Source: an uncultured Gemmatimonadota bacterium (GTDB lineage: Bacteria > Gemmatimonadota > Gemmatimonadetes > Gemmatimonadales > Gemmatimonadaceae). From it: a stretch of DNA of 64,000 nt. Positions within the stretch are counted from its first letter, which is position 1. Each line of letters starts with the position of its first letter. Made by a program: the position numbers and the translations under genes. The stretch spans positions 124,001 to 188,000 of the forward strand of contig CADEFN010000006.1 in assembly GCA_902826615.1 (NCBI GenBank). The letters are read 5' to 3'. Below the pieces are notes generated by a model. It was not told where the DNA came from. It searched no databases and saw only the letters and a list, made by a program, of their open reading frames with translations. Positions 16,986-25,472 of this stretch are shown here, one piece after another.

Positions 16986-18362
16986 ATGGCGTTTGAGGGA
17001 CTGATGGTGAGTGTTTCGGGGGTCAGAGGCCGCGTGGGAGAGGCGCTGACGCCAGAAATCGTGACTCAATTCGCGGCCGCCTTCGGCGCCTTTTCGCTGG
17101 CTCGCTCCAACTCCAACGCCATCGTCCTGGGTCGCGATAGCCGGGTTTCCGGTCCCATGTTCCACTCGGCTGTTGTCGCGGCCCTGCAGTCCGTCGGCGC
17201 CAACATCATCGACATCGGCATGGCGCCGACGCCGACCGTGCAGCTCGCGGTGGAGCATCACCACGCAGCCGGTGGGCTCGCCATCACGGCCAGCCACAAT
17301 CCGGTCGAGTGGAACGCCCTCAAGTTCATCGGCCCCGCAGGACTTTTCCTCGACGCAGCTGAGGGGAAGGCCATGCGAGCGTATCTCGATATGGGGATAC
17401 CGCGCGCCTCGTGGGACAAGCTGGGAGTTCTGACACACGATCGCGACGCAATCGACCGGCACATCGAGGCCGTGCTCGCACTACCTTTCGTAGACGTCGA
17501 GGGAATCAGGTCGCGCAAATTCGTGGTCGCGCTGGATACCTGCCACGGTGCAGGCGCTGACATCATGCAGCGCCTGATGGAGCGACTTGGCTGCGTGGTA
17601 CATGGCATTAACCTGGAGCCACACGGCCGCTTTCATCGCCCCCCGGAGCCCGTAGCCGAGAACCTCGGCGAACTGTGCGCATTGGTGAAAAAGACCGGTG
17701 CCGTCATCGGTTTTGCGACAGATCCCGACGTGGACCGGCTGGCCCTGGTGTCGGAGCAGGGGACCGCGATTGGTGAGGACTGGACGCTGGCCCTGGCTGC
17801 GCGAGTGGTGCTTGGGCAGCGACCGGGTCCGGTGGTGACCAACCTGTCTACGTCCCGGATTCTGGATGACGTTGCGGGACGTCTGGGGGTCGCTGTCGAG
17901 AGGGCGCCAGTTGGCGAAGTGAACGTGGCTACCAGGATGCGCGACCTGAATGCCGTCATAGGCGGTGAGGGCAATGGCGGGGTCATCCTGCCGGCGCTTC
18001 ACCTGGGCCGAGACGCACCGGTGGCGGTCGCGCTTTTGCTCCAATTGCTGCACGAGAGTGGCGGCACGGTAACTGCAATCGTCAGTAGTTACCCGCAGTA
18101 CCGAATTGTGAAGGACAAGCTGGATCGTCCGGAGGCGAGTCTGGACGTGGTGTACGAAGCGCTGCGCCGGGGATTCCCCGACGCGGTGGTCGACACGCAG
18201 GACGGGTTGCGACTGTCGTGGGATGATCGCTGGGTGCACGTGCGGCCGTCAGGGACTGAGCCGATCGTGCGTGTGATTGCGGAGGGGCCGACAGAAGCTG
18301 ATGCAAGGGAGCTGGTCCGGCGTTGCCGGGAGCCGTTAGACGCTCTCGTTGGTTCAATCTGA
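16986..18362 (+). CDS. glmM: Phosphoglucosamine mutase-type phosphohexomutase (GlmM)
   Basis: 458-aa alpha-D-phosphohexomutase. Seen: phospho-serine loop TASHNP (around base 17287), Mg2+ loop DPDVDR (around 17730), GEGNGGV sugar loop, and RPSGTEP phosphate loop near the C-terminus. ATG 16986 is preceded by GGGAGG eight bases upstream, so the upstream TTG in frame is rejected. glmS follows 16 bases later, which favours glucosamine-6-P to glucosamine-1-P (peptidoglycan and LPS precursor) over mannose substrates. An AT-rich stretch at about 16,925-16,960 probably holds the promoter. Confidence 0.85.
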   Translation: MAFEGLMVSVSGVRGRVGEALTPEIVTQFAAAFGAFSLARSNSNAIVLGRDSRVSGPMFHSAVVAALQSVGANIIDIGMAPTPTVQLAVEHHHAAGGLAITASHNPVEWNALKFIGPAGLFLDAAEGKAMRAYLDMGIPRASWDKLGVLTHDRDAIDRHIEAVLALPFVDVEGIRSRKFVVALDTCHGAGADIMQRLMERLGCVVHGINLEPHGRFHRPPEPVAENLGELCALVKKTGAVIGFATDPDVDRLALVSEQGTAIGEDWTLALAARVVLGQRPGPVVTNLSTSRILDDVAGRLGVAVERAPVGEVNVATRMRDLNAVIGGEGNGGVILPALHLGRDAPVAVALLLQLLHESGGTVTAIVSSYPQYRIVKDKLDRPEASLDVVYEALRRGFPDAVVDTQDGLRLSWDDRWVHVRPSGTEPIVRVIAEGPTEADARELVRRCREPLDALVGSI

Positions 18363-18378
18363 CAGAGATCCATCACTT

Positions 18379-20205
18379 ATGTGCGGAATCGTAGGGTACG
18401 TTGGTCCTCGCGTTGCCACTCCACTCCTCATCGAGGGGCTGAAGCGGCTCGAGTATCGCGGCTATGACTCGGCAGGCGTCGCCGTGATGAACGGTGCGGG
18501 CGTCGAGACCGTGAAAGAGTCCGGCAAGATTGCGCGTCTCGAGGCGCTGCTGGCCTCGGCGCCGATCCATGGGACCACCGGCATCGGGCACACACGCTGG
18601 GCTACCCACGGCCCGCCTAACCAGACCAACGCGCACCCGCATACGAGCCAGGACGGCACGATTGCCGTGGTGCATAACGGCATCATCGAGAACGCCAACG
18701 TCCTCAAGAAGATGCTCGAGGGACGCGGGTACAAGTTCACGACCGACACCGACACCGAGGTAATCGCGCACCTCATCCAGGAGTGCTTCGACGGGGTGCT
18801 GGAAGACGCCGTGATCGAGGCGCTCTGGCAGGTGGAAGGCACCTACGGCATCGCGGTCATCTCGTCGGTGGACTCGCACAAGATTGTGGCCGCCCGCAAG
18901 GGGAGCCCGCTGCTGGTGGGTCTCGGCGAAGACGAGCACTTCGTCGCGTCGGATGTGTCGGCCATTCTCGCCCACACCCGTCAGGTGGTGTACCTGGATG
19001 ATGGTGAGATGGCGGTGGTGGACCGCAACGGCTACCGCATCATCGACCTGAACGCCACGGAAATCAGCAAGAAGGTCGCGCACATCGACTGGGATCTTGG
19101 CCAGATCGAACGTGGAGGATTTGCGCACTTCATGCTCAAGGAGATCTTCGAGCAGCCCCAAACGGTGGAAAACACCATGCGTGGCCGCCTGCTCCTTGAT
19201 GAGGCCACGTCCAAGCTGGGCGGTCTCAACCTGACAGACGAAGAACTGCTCTCGTTCAACAACATCGTCATCACCGCGTGTGGCACCAGCTGGCACTCCG
19301 CCCTCATCGGCGAGAGCCTCATCGAGGAACTCGCGCGGGTGCCGGTGGAAGTCGAGTATGCGTCGGAGTTCCGGTACCGCAATCCGATTGTCGACGAGCG
19401 CACGTTGTGCATTGTCATCTCGCAGTCGGGAGAAACCGCCGACACCCTCGCCGCCATGCGCGAGGCCAAACGTCGCGGTGCGCGCACGTTAGGCATCGTG
19501 AACGTGGTGGGCTCCACCATCGCGCGTGAGTCGGATGGCGGCATCTACATTCACGCCGGGCCCGAAATCGGCGTGGCCTCCACCAAGGCGTTCACGAGCC
19601 AGGTGGTGGCGCTGCTCCTCTTCACCCTCAAGCTGGCCCGCTTGCGCGACCTGTCCTACCTGCGTGGGCGCGAAGTGGTTGACGGCATGCTGGCGCTCCC
19701 CGGGCAGATTCAGCAGATCCTCGATCGCGCGCAAGAGATCGAGAACATCGCCGAAGAGTTCAAGCGCGCGAGCAATTTCCTGTACCTGGGGCGCGGCTAC
19801 AATTTCCCGGTGGCACTCGAGGGAGCGCTCAAGCTCAAGGAAATCAGCTACATCCACGCCGAGGGTTATCCCGCGGCCGAAATGAAACACGGCCCAATCG
19901 CGCTGATCGACGATCTGATGCCCGTGGTATTCGTAGCGCCCCACGATAGCGTGTTCGACAAGATCACCTCCAACGTGCACGAGGTGAAAGCACGGAAGGG
20001 GCGTGTCATTGCCATCACCAGCCGTGAAGAGCCCGCGCTGGAGGGGAAGATCGACTACGAGTTCCGTATCCCCGAAACCATGGATCTCCTGATGCCGATC
20101 CTGGCGTCGGTCCCATTGCAGCTCCTCGCGTACTACGTGGCGGTAATGCGGGGCGCCAATGTGGATCAGCCGCGCAACCTGGCCAAGTCGGTGACGGTCG
20201 AATAG
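18379..20205 (+). CDS. glmS: Glutamine-fructose-6-phosphate aminotransferase (GlmS)
   Basis: 608-aa GlmS, making glucosamine-6-phosphate from fructose-6-phosphate and glutamine. ATG 18379 gives MCGIVGYVG with Cys2 as the glutaminase nucleophile, which decides the start. The N-terminal amidotransferase domain (to about residue 220) shows GYDSAGV and HTRWATHG; two SIS sugar-isomerase domains follow (TACGTSWHS, SQSGETADT, LGRGYNFPVALEGALKLKE). The C-terminus ends LAKSVTVE as usual. It is followed by a strong intrinsic terminator, closing the glmM-glmS operon. No glmS ribozyme fits in the 16-base gap. Confidence 0.97.
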   Translation: MCGIVGYVGPRVATPLLIEGLKRLEYRGYDSAGVAVMNGAGVETVKESGKIARLEALLASAPIHGTTGIGHTRWATHGPPNQTNAHPHTSQDGTIAVVHNGIIENANVLKKMLEGRGYKFTTDTDTEVIAHLIQECFDGVLEDAVIEALWQVEGTYGIAVISSVDSHKIVAARKGSPLLVGLGEDEHFVASDVSAILAHTRQVVYLDDGEMAVVDRNGYRIIDLNATEISKKVAHIDWDLGQIERGGFAHFMLKEIFEQPQTVENTMRGRLLLDEATSKLGGLNLTDEELLSFNNIVITACGTSWHSALIGESLIEELARVPVEVEYASEFRYRNPIVDERTLCIVISQSGETADTLAAMREAKRRGARTLGIVNVVGSTIARESDGGIYIHAGPEIGVASTKAFTSQVVALLLFTLKLARLRDLSYLRGREVVDGMLALPGQIQQILDRAQEIENIAEEFKRASNFLYLGRGYNFPVALEGALKLKEISYIHAEGYPAAEMKHGPIALIDDLMPVVFVAPHDSVFDKITSNVHEVKARKGRVIAITSREEPALEGKIDYEFRIPETMDLLMPILASVPLQLLAYYVAVMRGANVDQPRNLAKSVTVE

Positions 20206-20230
20206 GCGCCAGGAAGCACCGTACCAAGAG

Positions 20231-20261
20231 GGGTCGAGCCGGGTTGGCTCGACCCTTTTTT
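20231..20261 (+). terminator. Rho-independent terminator after glmS
   Basis: A perfect 10-bp stem (GGGTCGAGCC at 20231-20240 with GGCTCGACCC at 20246-20255), five-base loop and a run of six T. It is the clearest intrinsic terminator in the window and separates glmS from the arsenic cluster. Confidence 0.95.
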
Positions 20262-20279
20262 CATTCGCCAACAAACCCA

Positions 20280-20308
20280 TTGACAATCTTCGATGCGTGC
20301 CGTACGAT
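20280..20308 (+). promoter_or_regulatory. Sigma-70-type promoter of the arsR cluster
   Basis: TTGACA (20280-20285), a 17-bp spacer and TACGAT (20303-20308), i.e. a consensus -35, ideal spacing and a near-consensus -10. Transcription would start near 20315, just before the arsR start. A small dyad (TCAT-N2-ATGA at about 20,324-20,333) follows and could be the ArsR operator; that is inference. Confidence 0.7.
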
Positions 20309-20329
20309 TCCTCCCATCGACGATCATCA

Positions 20330-20701
20330 ATGAGTATGACACGAGCACTCGAAGTGGTTGAGCGGAAAACCGGAGATCGATGTTGCGATGTTGGTGCGCA
20401 GCCAAGCACCACCTACGCCGACGCCGAGCGTGATGCAGCGGTCTTTGACCTGCTCGCGCATCCGGTGCGTCTGCAACTGCTGGATGTGCTGGTGCGCAAC
20501 GAGGGAAGGGTGTGTGTCTGCGACCTGGAGTCTGCCGTGCCGGTCAAGCAGCCGACGGTGTCGCATCACTTGCGCCTGCTTCGTGAGGCGGGGCTCGTCG
20601 ACAGCGAGAAGGTCGGCATCTGGGCCTACTACCGGGTGGACCGGGGCCGGCTGGCGGAGCTGAAGGAACGAGTGGAAGTGCGGCTGAGTGGTTTGACCTG
20701 A
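20330..20701 (+). CDS. arsR: ArsR-family metalloregulator
   Basis: 123-aa winged-helix repressor of the ArsR/SmtB family. Seen: LLAHPVRLQLLDVLV (helix 2), RVCVCDLESAV with the CxC arsenite-binding pair of ArsR helix alpha-3, and KQPTVSHHLRLLREAGLV (DNA-recognition helix). An additional CC lies near the N-terminus. ATG 20330 is chosen because an earlier in-frame GTG (20297) falls inside the promoter; ATG 20336 is also possible. It heads the arsR-arsN-arsM cluster and is likely autoregulated by As(III). Confidence 0.9.
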   Translation: MSMTRALEVVERKTGDRCCDVGAQPSTTYADAERDAAVFDLLAHPVRLQLLDVLVRNEGRVCVCDLESAVPVKQPTVSHHLRLLREAGLVDSEKVGIWAYYRVDRGRLAELKERVEVRLSGLT

Positions 20702-20719
20702 AGCGGGGAGGATGTGGTG

Positions 20720-21199
20720 ATGAGAGAGCACAAGGAGGAGACACAATTGATCGACGATCTTCGGCTTCGTGCCGCAGCGCCTCACGACCTGGAGGCAGTG
20801 CGATCGCTGCTCGAGGCCGCCCACCTTCCGACCGACGGGATCGAGGAGCAGTTCGGTCCGGCCTACGCGGTGGCTGAGGCGAATGGAGCGGTCGTGGGTG
20901 TGGAGGGTGTCGAGCACTACGGCGACGCAGGGCTGCTGCGCTCCGCTGCGGTCGCCGAGGCGTGGCAGGGACGTGGCGTGGGCGCTCGGCTGACGCAGGA
21001 TCGCCTCGCCTACGCGCGCGCTGCAGGCCTGAAGGAGGTGTGGCTGCTGACCACAACAGCCGCCGATTACTTCCCGCGATATGGATTCGAAAAGGCAGAA
21101 CGAGAAAAGGCGCCGGCACAAATGCAGGCGTCACGCGAATTTGCCGAGGCGTGCCCGGCGAGTGCCGTGGCCATGCGCCTCGTACTAAAGGAGAAGTGA
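20720..21199 (+). CDS. GNAT acetyltransferase, ArsN-like
   Basis: 159-aa GNAT N-acetyltransferase. The acetyl-CoA loop reads AWQGRGVGARLTQ and the fold order (beta-4 GLLRSAAV, then YFPRYGFEK near the end) matches the ArsN group found in ars operons; ArsN1 acetylates the arsenical antibiotic arsinothricin. ATG 20720 has GGGGAGGA about eight bases upstream, better placed than the two GTGs before it. Location between arsR and arsM, with a 2-base gap to arsM, supports an arsenic role, but the substrate is inferred from context. Confidence 0.8.
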   Translation: MREHKEETQLIDDLRLRAAAPHDLEAVRSLLEAAHLPTDGIEEQFGPAYAVAEANGAVVGVEGVEHYGDAGLLRSAAVAEAWQGRGVGARLTQDRLAYARAAGLKEVWLLTTTAADYFPRYGFEKAEREKAPAQMQASREFAEACPASAVAMRLVLKEK

Positions 21200-21201
21200 C
21201 C

Positions 21202-22128
21202 ATGTCAACGGACAAAAGCTGCTGCGGCCCCGAGTGCTGCAGCGATGAACCCGTGGCAACGCTGACACGCGGCGCCACCAGCACCGAAAGCATCGCCACC
21301 AGCGGCGAGGAGGTGCGCGCCGTGGTGCGGGAGAAATACGGCGAGGCGGCCAAACGTGCGGCGGCCGGCGAGTCTGCTACTTGCGGCTGTGGCACAACGT
21401 GCTGCAGCGATACATCCGAAGTGTGGGATCCGATCACCACCAATCTCTACGCCGAAGGCGAGACAGCCGGGATTCCGGCCGAGGCGCTCCTTGCATCGTT
21501 AGGTTGCGGCAACCCCACGGCGCTGGCGCAGCTGCATGAGGGTGAGCGCGTCCTCGACCTGGGTTCAGGGGGCGGCATTGACGTGCTGCTCTCCGCCAAA
21601 CGCGTGGGTCCCACGGGCAAGGCCTACGGGCTCGATATGACCGATGAAATGCTGGCGCTCGCGCAGGAGAACAAGCGGCGCAGCGGATTCACCAACGTGG
21701 AATTCCTGAAAGGAGAGATCGAGCACATCCCGCTCCCGGCAAACAGCGTCGACGTGATCATCTCCAACTGTGTCATCAACCTCTCGGCCGACAAACGCCA
21801 GGTGTTACGCGAAGCGTTCCGTGTGCTGGCGCCCGGTGGCCGGTTTGCGGTGTCCGACGTGGTGCTCAAGGGCGACTTGCCCCCGGAGGTGCGCCGCAGT
21901 GTGGGGCTCTTCACCGGCTGTGTGAGTGGTGCCCTGACTGAAGATGAATTCACCACGCAGCTGGCCGAGGCAGGCTTTGTTGACGCGGACATCGAGCCGA
22001 CACGGGCTTATACTCGCGAAGACGTTCAGGCCCTCCTCGACGCCGTCGGCCTCAGCGACCCCAACCTGGTGGAGCAGGTGAATGGTCGTGTCATGAGCGC
22101 CTTCATTCGCGCTCGCAAACCAGCCTGA
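21202..22128 (+). CDS. arsM: Arsenite S-adenosylmethionine methyltransferase (ArsM)
   Basis: 308-aa ArsM, which methylates As(III) to volatile or excreted methylarsenicals. Seen: Cys-rich N-terminus (CCGPECC, CGCGTTCC), SAM motif VLDLGSGGGIDVLLSA, and the three conserved arsenic-binding cysteines in SLGCGNPTALA, ISNCVINL and FTGCVSGAL. ATG 21202 has AAAGGAGA upstream; the longer frame is rejected. It is co-directional and nearly contiguous with arsN and followed by a phosphoesterase. No arsC, arsB or acr3 is in the cluster. One CGTTAGGT lies at 21497. Confidence 0.95.
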   Translation: MSTDKSCCGPECCSDEPVATLTRGATSTESIATSGEEVRAVVREKYGEAAKRAAAGESATCGCGTTCCSDTSEVWDPITTNLYAEGETAGIPAEALLASLGCGNPTALAQLHEGERVLDLGSGGGIDVLLSAKRVGPTGKAYGLDMTDEMLALAQENKRRSGFTNVEFLKGEIEHIPLPANSVDVIISNCVINLSADKRQVLREAFRVLAPGGRFAVSDVVLKGDLPPEVRRSVGLFTGCVSGALTEDEFTTQLAEAGFVDADIEPTRAYTREDVQALLDAVGLSDPNLVEQVNGRVMSAFIRARKPA

Positions 22129-22145
22129 CGACGGAGCCTGCATCG

Positions 22146-22904
22146 ATGCGTATTGCCCTGCTCTCGGACATACACGCCAATCTCCCGGCACTCGATGCAG
22201 TGCTGGGAGCCATCGCCGCGCAGCAGCCCGACGCCACCTACCACCTCGGTGATCTGGTGGGATATGCCCCCTGGCCTAACGAGGTGGTGGCCCGGTTGCG
22301 TGAGGCGGGGGTTGCCGGCATCGCCGGGAACTACGATTCCACGGTGGGGTTCGGCTACAAACACTGTGGATGCCAGTACGAAGACCCCGTGCAGGAGGCA
22401 CAGTCACACGAGAGTTTCGCGTGGACACTGGCCCACACCTCCAGCGAGGCCAAAGCCTGGCTCCGTACGCTCCCCTTCCGCCTCGATGTCCGGGTGCAAG
22501 GCGGGCACCAGAGTGGTCCGTCGATGGTGCTCGTGCATGGCGCTCCGACCCTCAACACGCTCTACTGGCGCGAAGACCGCAGCGACGACTTCTGCCGGCA
22601 GATGGCCGAGCGGGCAGGCCTCAAGGCGGGCGATCTCATTGCCTTCGGGCACACACACGTGCCATGGCATCGAGAGGTTGACGGGATCCACTTCGTAAAC
22701 ACGGGAAGTGTAGGCCGTCCGAAAGACGGTGATCCGCGGGCCGGCTGGATCCTCGCTTCATGGGCTGATGGCTGGTCGGTGGCGGTGCACCGCGTGACGT
22801 ACGACGTGGAGCGTGTGGCTGCGGCGATTCGCCAGAGCACGTTGCCGCACGCCTTTGCCGCGTACCTGCAGTATGGTGGCAAGGTGCCGGCCGGAGCTGC
22901 CTGA
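22146..22904 (+). CDS. Calcineurin-like metallophosphoesterase
   Basis: 252-aa metallophosphoesterase with LLSDIHANLPAL, LGDLVGYAP, GIAGNYD, LVHGAP and FGHTHVPWHR in order, giving the full set of metal ligands. It is longer than the small YfcE type at 8818 and has an insert around residues 60-130 including CGCQYED. It sits 17 bases after arsM and 3 bases before dtd, so it links the arsenic genes to a housekeeping pair. Whether it acts on an arsenic-related ester or is simply co-transcribed is unknown. Confidence 0.87.
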   Translation: MRIALLSDIHANLPALDAVLGAIAAQQPDATYHLGDLVGYAPWPNEVVARLREAGVAGIAGNYDSTVGFGYKHCGCQYEDPVQEAQSHESFAWTLAHTSSEAKAWLRTLPFRLDVRVQGGHQSGPSMVLVHGAPTLNTLYWREDRSDDFCRQMAERAGLKAGDLIAFGHTHVPWHREVDGIHFVNTGSVGRPKDGDPRAGWILASWADGWSVAVHRVTYDVERVAAAIRQSTLPHAFAAYLQYGGKVPAGAA

Positions 22905-22907
22905 CGC

Positions 22908-23357
22908 GTGCGAGCGCTCCTCCAGCGGGTATCGCGTGCCGAAGTGCGTGTACATGAGGGCGGCAGCACGCGCGTCAGTGGCGCCATCGAACGTGGGTTC
23001 CTGGTGCTCGTTGGCTTCACCGCGGCCGATACCGAGTCGCAGGTGCTCTGGATGGCGGAAAAGATTGCGGGTCTCAGGCTCTTCGAAGATGCCGAGGGCA
23101 AGATGAACCTTGCCCTCGGCGACGTAGGCGGCGCGGTACTCGCGGTGTCACAGTTCACGCTCTACGGTGACGCCACGAAGGGACGACGTCCCTCGTTCAT
23201 CGACGCCGCCCGCCCCGAGGTGGCCCGGCCACTCTATGAACGGTTTGTCGCGGCGCTGCGTGCGGCCGGCCTGCAGACCGAAACCGGTGAGTTTGGCGCG
23301 AGTATGGCGGTCGAGCTGGTGAACGACGGGCCCGTTACCCTCTGGCTGGAGCGTTAG
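22908..23357 (+). CDS. dtd: D-aminoacyl-tRNA deacylase (Dtd)
   Basis: 149-aa Dtd, which hydrolyses D-aminoacyl- and glycyl-mischarged tRNAs. The two active-site signatures are present: SQFTLYGD and the C-terminal NDGPVT (Gly-cisPro motif). GTG 22908 gives [13 protein letters not shown], the usual N-terminus. The stop lies in a CGTTAGGC motif (23352), 5 bases before maf. Confidence 0.96.
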   Translation: MRALLQRVSRAEVRVHEGGSTRVSGAIERGFLVLVGFTAADTESQVLWMAEKIAGLRLFEDAEGKMNLALGDVGGAVLAVSQFTLYGDATKGRRPSFIDAARPEVARPLYERFVAALRAAGLQTETGEFGASMAVELVNDGPVTLWLER

Positions 23358-23362
23358 GCACC

Positions 23363-23938
23363 ATGCGCGTGATTCTGGCCTCTCAGTCGCCCCGTCGTCG
23401 CGAGCTCCTCACCCTCATCGGGATGGCGCACGAGGTGATGCCCGCCGATATCGACGAGTCCCAGTGGCCCGATGAGGCCCCGGTTCCCCATGCCGAGCGG
23501 TTGGCCCGCGAGAAAGCGCAGAAAATCGCACTCGCCCAGCCCGAAGCAGTGGTGATCGCGGCAGACACGATCGTCGTGCTCGATGGCGAAGTGCTCGGCA
23601 AGCCGGGATCACCGCGCGAAGCGGAGGAGACACTCGGCAAGCTCAGCGGCCGCACGCACACCGTCCACACGGCAGTTGCCGTGTCGCGCGCTGGCGATCT
23701 GCGATCGGGTGTGGAGTCCGTCGAAGTGACCTTCAGGCCTCTGGATGCCGAAACGATCCGTCGCTACGTGGCCACCGGGGAACCGATGGATAAGGCGGGC
23801 GCGTACGGCATCCAGGGTTTTGGCGCCACGATCGTCGAGCGCATCCACGGGGACTACTTCGCGGTCATGGGACTCGCGATCGGCCGGATGGTCGGGTTGC
23901 TGCGCGAGGTTGGGGTGGAGTATCGCTTCGGGCGGTAG
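23363..23938 (+). CDS. maf: Maf-family nucleotide pyrophosphatase
   Basis: 191-aa Maf protein. Seen: LASQSPRRRELL, IAADTIVVLDGEVLGKP, KAGAYGIQGFG and the C-terminal MGLAIGRMVGLLREVG, all standard. Maf enzymes cleave non-canonical or standard dTTP/UTP/CTP and arrest septation when overproduced. It ends the arsR-to-maf run; a terminator hairpin serving the opposite strand begins 5 bases after the stop. Confidence 0.95.
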   Translation: MRVILASQSPRRRELLTLIGMAHEVMPADIDESQWPDEAPVPHAERLAREKAQKIALAQPEAVVIAADTIVVLDGEVLGKPGSPREAEETLGKLSGRTHTVHTAVAVSRAGDLRSGVESVEVTFRPLDAETIRRYVATGEPMDKAGAYGIQGFGATIVERIHGDYFAVMGLAIGRMVGLLREVGVEYRFGR

Positions 23939-23942
23939 CAAC

Positions 23943-23984
23943 AAAAAAGCGGCAAGCGATGCGGTGAGCCGCGTCGCTTGCCGC
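23943..23984 (-). terminator. Rho-independent terminator of the Spy-like gene
   Basis: An 11-bp stem (GCGGCAAGCGA at 23949-23959 with TCGCTTGCCGC at 23974-23984) plus an inner GCGG/CCGC pair; on the minus strand it is followed by six T. It sits between convergent maf and the Spy-like gene and ends the latter; it may also slow maf transcripts. Confidence 0.9.
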
Positions 23985-23998
23985 TTGGCGCAAGCTGT

Positions 23999-24367
23999 TT
24001 ACTCGCCCGGTCGTCGCCCCATCGGCATGTTGGCGATGTTCTTGTCGAAGATCACCTTCTGTTCATCGGTGAGCACCGCCCGGATGTCGGTCTGCTGCTT
24101 CTGACGCGCGGCCATCATCTTCTCGCGCATCTCCGGAGCCGGCGGCTCGCCGGGTGTCATCTGGGGCATCGACTTCTGCATTTCGGCATTGATGGAATCA
24201 ACCTTCACTTTCTGCGCGTCGGTGAGGGTGATGTCCTTCAGCATCATTTCCATCATGCGGGCGCCACCCATGCCGCGACCACCACCGCCACCCTGCGCCG
24301 AGAGCTGGGTCGTACCGGCAACGCTGGCCAGAGCAAGCACTGTGAGTGCAATGAAAATCCGCTTCAC
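23999..24367 (-). CDS. Spy/CpxP-like periplasmic protein
   Basis: 122-aa secreted protein. GTG 24367 with GGAGGT just upstream gives a signal peptide (VKRIFIALTVLALASVAGTT, cleavage near LSAQ). The mature part is Gly-rich and then alpha-helical with two LTxxQ-type motifs (ITLTDAQK, VLTDEQK) as in Spy/CpxP periplasmic chaperones and metal-stress proteins. Monocistronic with its own terminator. A Cpx-like function is not implied; only the fold is. Confidence 0.75.
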   Translation of the reverse strand: MKRIFIALTVLALASVAGTTQLSAQGGGGGRGMGGARMMEMMLKDITLTDAQKVKVDSINAEMQKSMPQMTPGEPPAPEMREKMMAARQKQQTDIRAVLTDEQKVIFDKNIANMPMGRRPGE

Positions 24368-24428
24368 GAGACCTCCGATATGAGTTTGGGGGGACACTAC
24401 CAGTATGACGCGCGGCTCTTCGGGAACG

Positions 24429-25472
24429 TTAAGCAGGGCCCTGTGCCGCAGTTGATCGCCACTGCTCCACCTTTGCGAGCACGTCATCCACCGTGATACT
24501 CCCCATGCGGCCCGTTCGGTTCTCCATGCTGATGGGATAATCCTCGCCCGGGTCGCCGTATGCGTCGATGATGAGGTCGTGAGAGTGGCGGTACGGCCCA
24601 GTGCGCTTGGGGTTGGTGTACCCGATGAGCGAAATCACCGGCCGGTTGAGTGCGACCGCCATGTGAAGGGGCCCCGTGTCCGGAGCAATCACCAGCGCCG
24701 AACCGTCGAGAATGCTGACCAGGCGGCGCAGCCCGCTCCCGAGCGCCGAGACCGGTGTGTGGCGAGTCTGGTCCAGGATGATGCGTTCAGCCTCCACTTC
24801 ACGTGGCGACCGTCCACCGACGAGCACCGGCTGCAGCCCGAAGTCGGCATAGAGGGCGTCGGCCACCTGCGCCCAGCGTGAGGGAGGCCAATCCTTTTCG
24901 GGTTTGCTGGTGGCAATCACCATGGCGACCGCGGGACGATCGATGCCGGCGAAGAATTCCTGCTGCCACGCCCGTTCGTCAGGCCACGGGCCGAGGTTCC
25001 ACTCCACGGGTTCGCCGGCGATGCCTAACGCGGTGAGGAATTCGAAGTACTGATCCTGCACATGCTGGCCCACCGGGTGCGCCGGAATGCGATGGGTGGT
25101 GAAGAGCCAGTTGGCGTCCCGCGCACGTTCACGATCGAAGCCGAGTTTCACCGGCGCATGGACAAAGCTGGTGACCACACCGGCCTTGAAGTACACCTGC
25201 AGGTCAAGCACCAGGTCAAACTCCCGGGTGCGCATCTGGCGCCGGATGTCGGCAAAGGCGCGCAGCCCGCGTGACCGGTCGAACTCGATGATCTCGTCCA
25301 CCAGTGGATGGCCGCGGACAAGGGTGGCCGGGCCGGGCTGCAGGATCCAGGTGATGCGCGCCTGTTGTGCGTGACGTTTGAGCGCGTGAATCACGGGGAG
25401 CACGTGCACAGCGTCGCCAACGGCGCTCATCATGACGATGCAGATGCGGTTGAGTGCGGCCTCGATGATCAT
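24429..25472 (-). CDS. Glycosyltransferase family 9 (heptosyltransferase-like)
   Basis: 347-aa GT9 enzyme of the heptosyltransferase type, adding heptose (or a related sugar) to the LPS inner core at the cytoplasmic membrane face. Seen: N-terminal RICIVMMSAVGDAVHVLPV, VIATSKPEKDWPP, and the nucleotide-sugar site LVIAPDTGPLHMAVALNRPVI (read as two stretches). ATG 25472 overlaps the stop of the upstream kinase (ATGA), so the longer frame before it is not coding. Third gene of the cyclase-kinase-glycosyltransferase operon. Confidence 0.9.
   Translation of the reverse strand: MIIEAALNRICIVMMSAVGDAVHVLPVIHALKRHAQQARITWILQPGPATLVRGHPLVDEIIEFDRSRGLRAFADIRRQMRTREFDLVLDLQVYFKAGVVTSFVHAPVKLGFDRERARDANWLFTTHRIPAHPVGQHVQDQYFEFLTALGIAGEPVEWNLGPWPDERAWQQEFFAGIDRPAVAMVIATSKPEKDWPPSRWAQVADALYADFGLQPVLVGGRSPREVEAERIILDQTRHTPVSALGSGLRRLVSILDGSALVIAPDTGPLHMAVALNRPVISLIGYTNPKRTGPYRHSHDLIIDAYGDPGEDYPISMENRTGRMGSITVDDVLAKVEQWRSTAAQGPA

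Noticed and set aside
18363-18378. glmS ribozyme
   Set aside because: Only 16 bases separate glmM and glmS, too short for the ribozyme fold.
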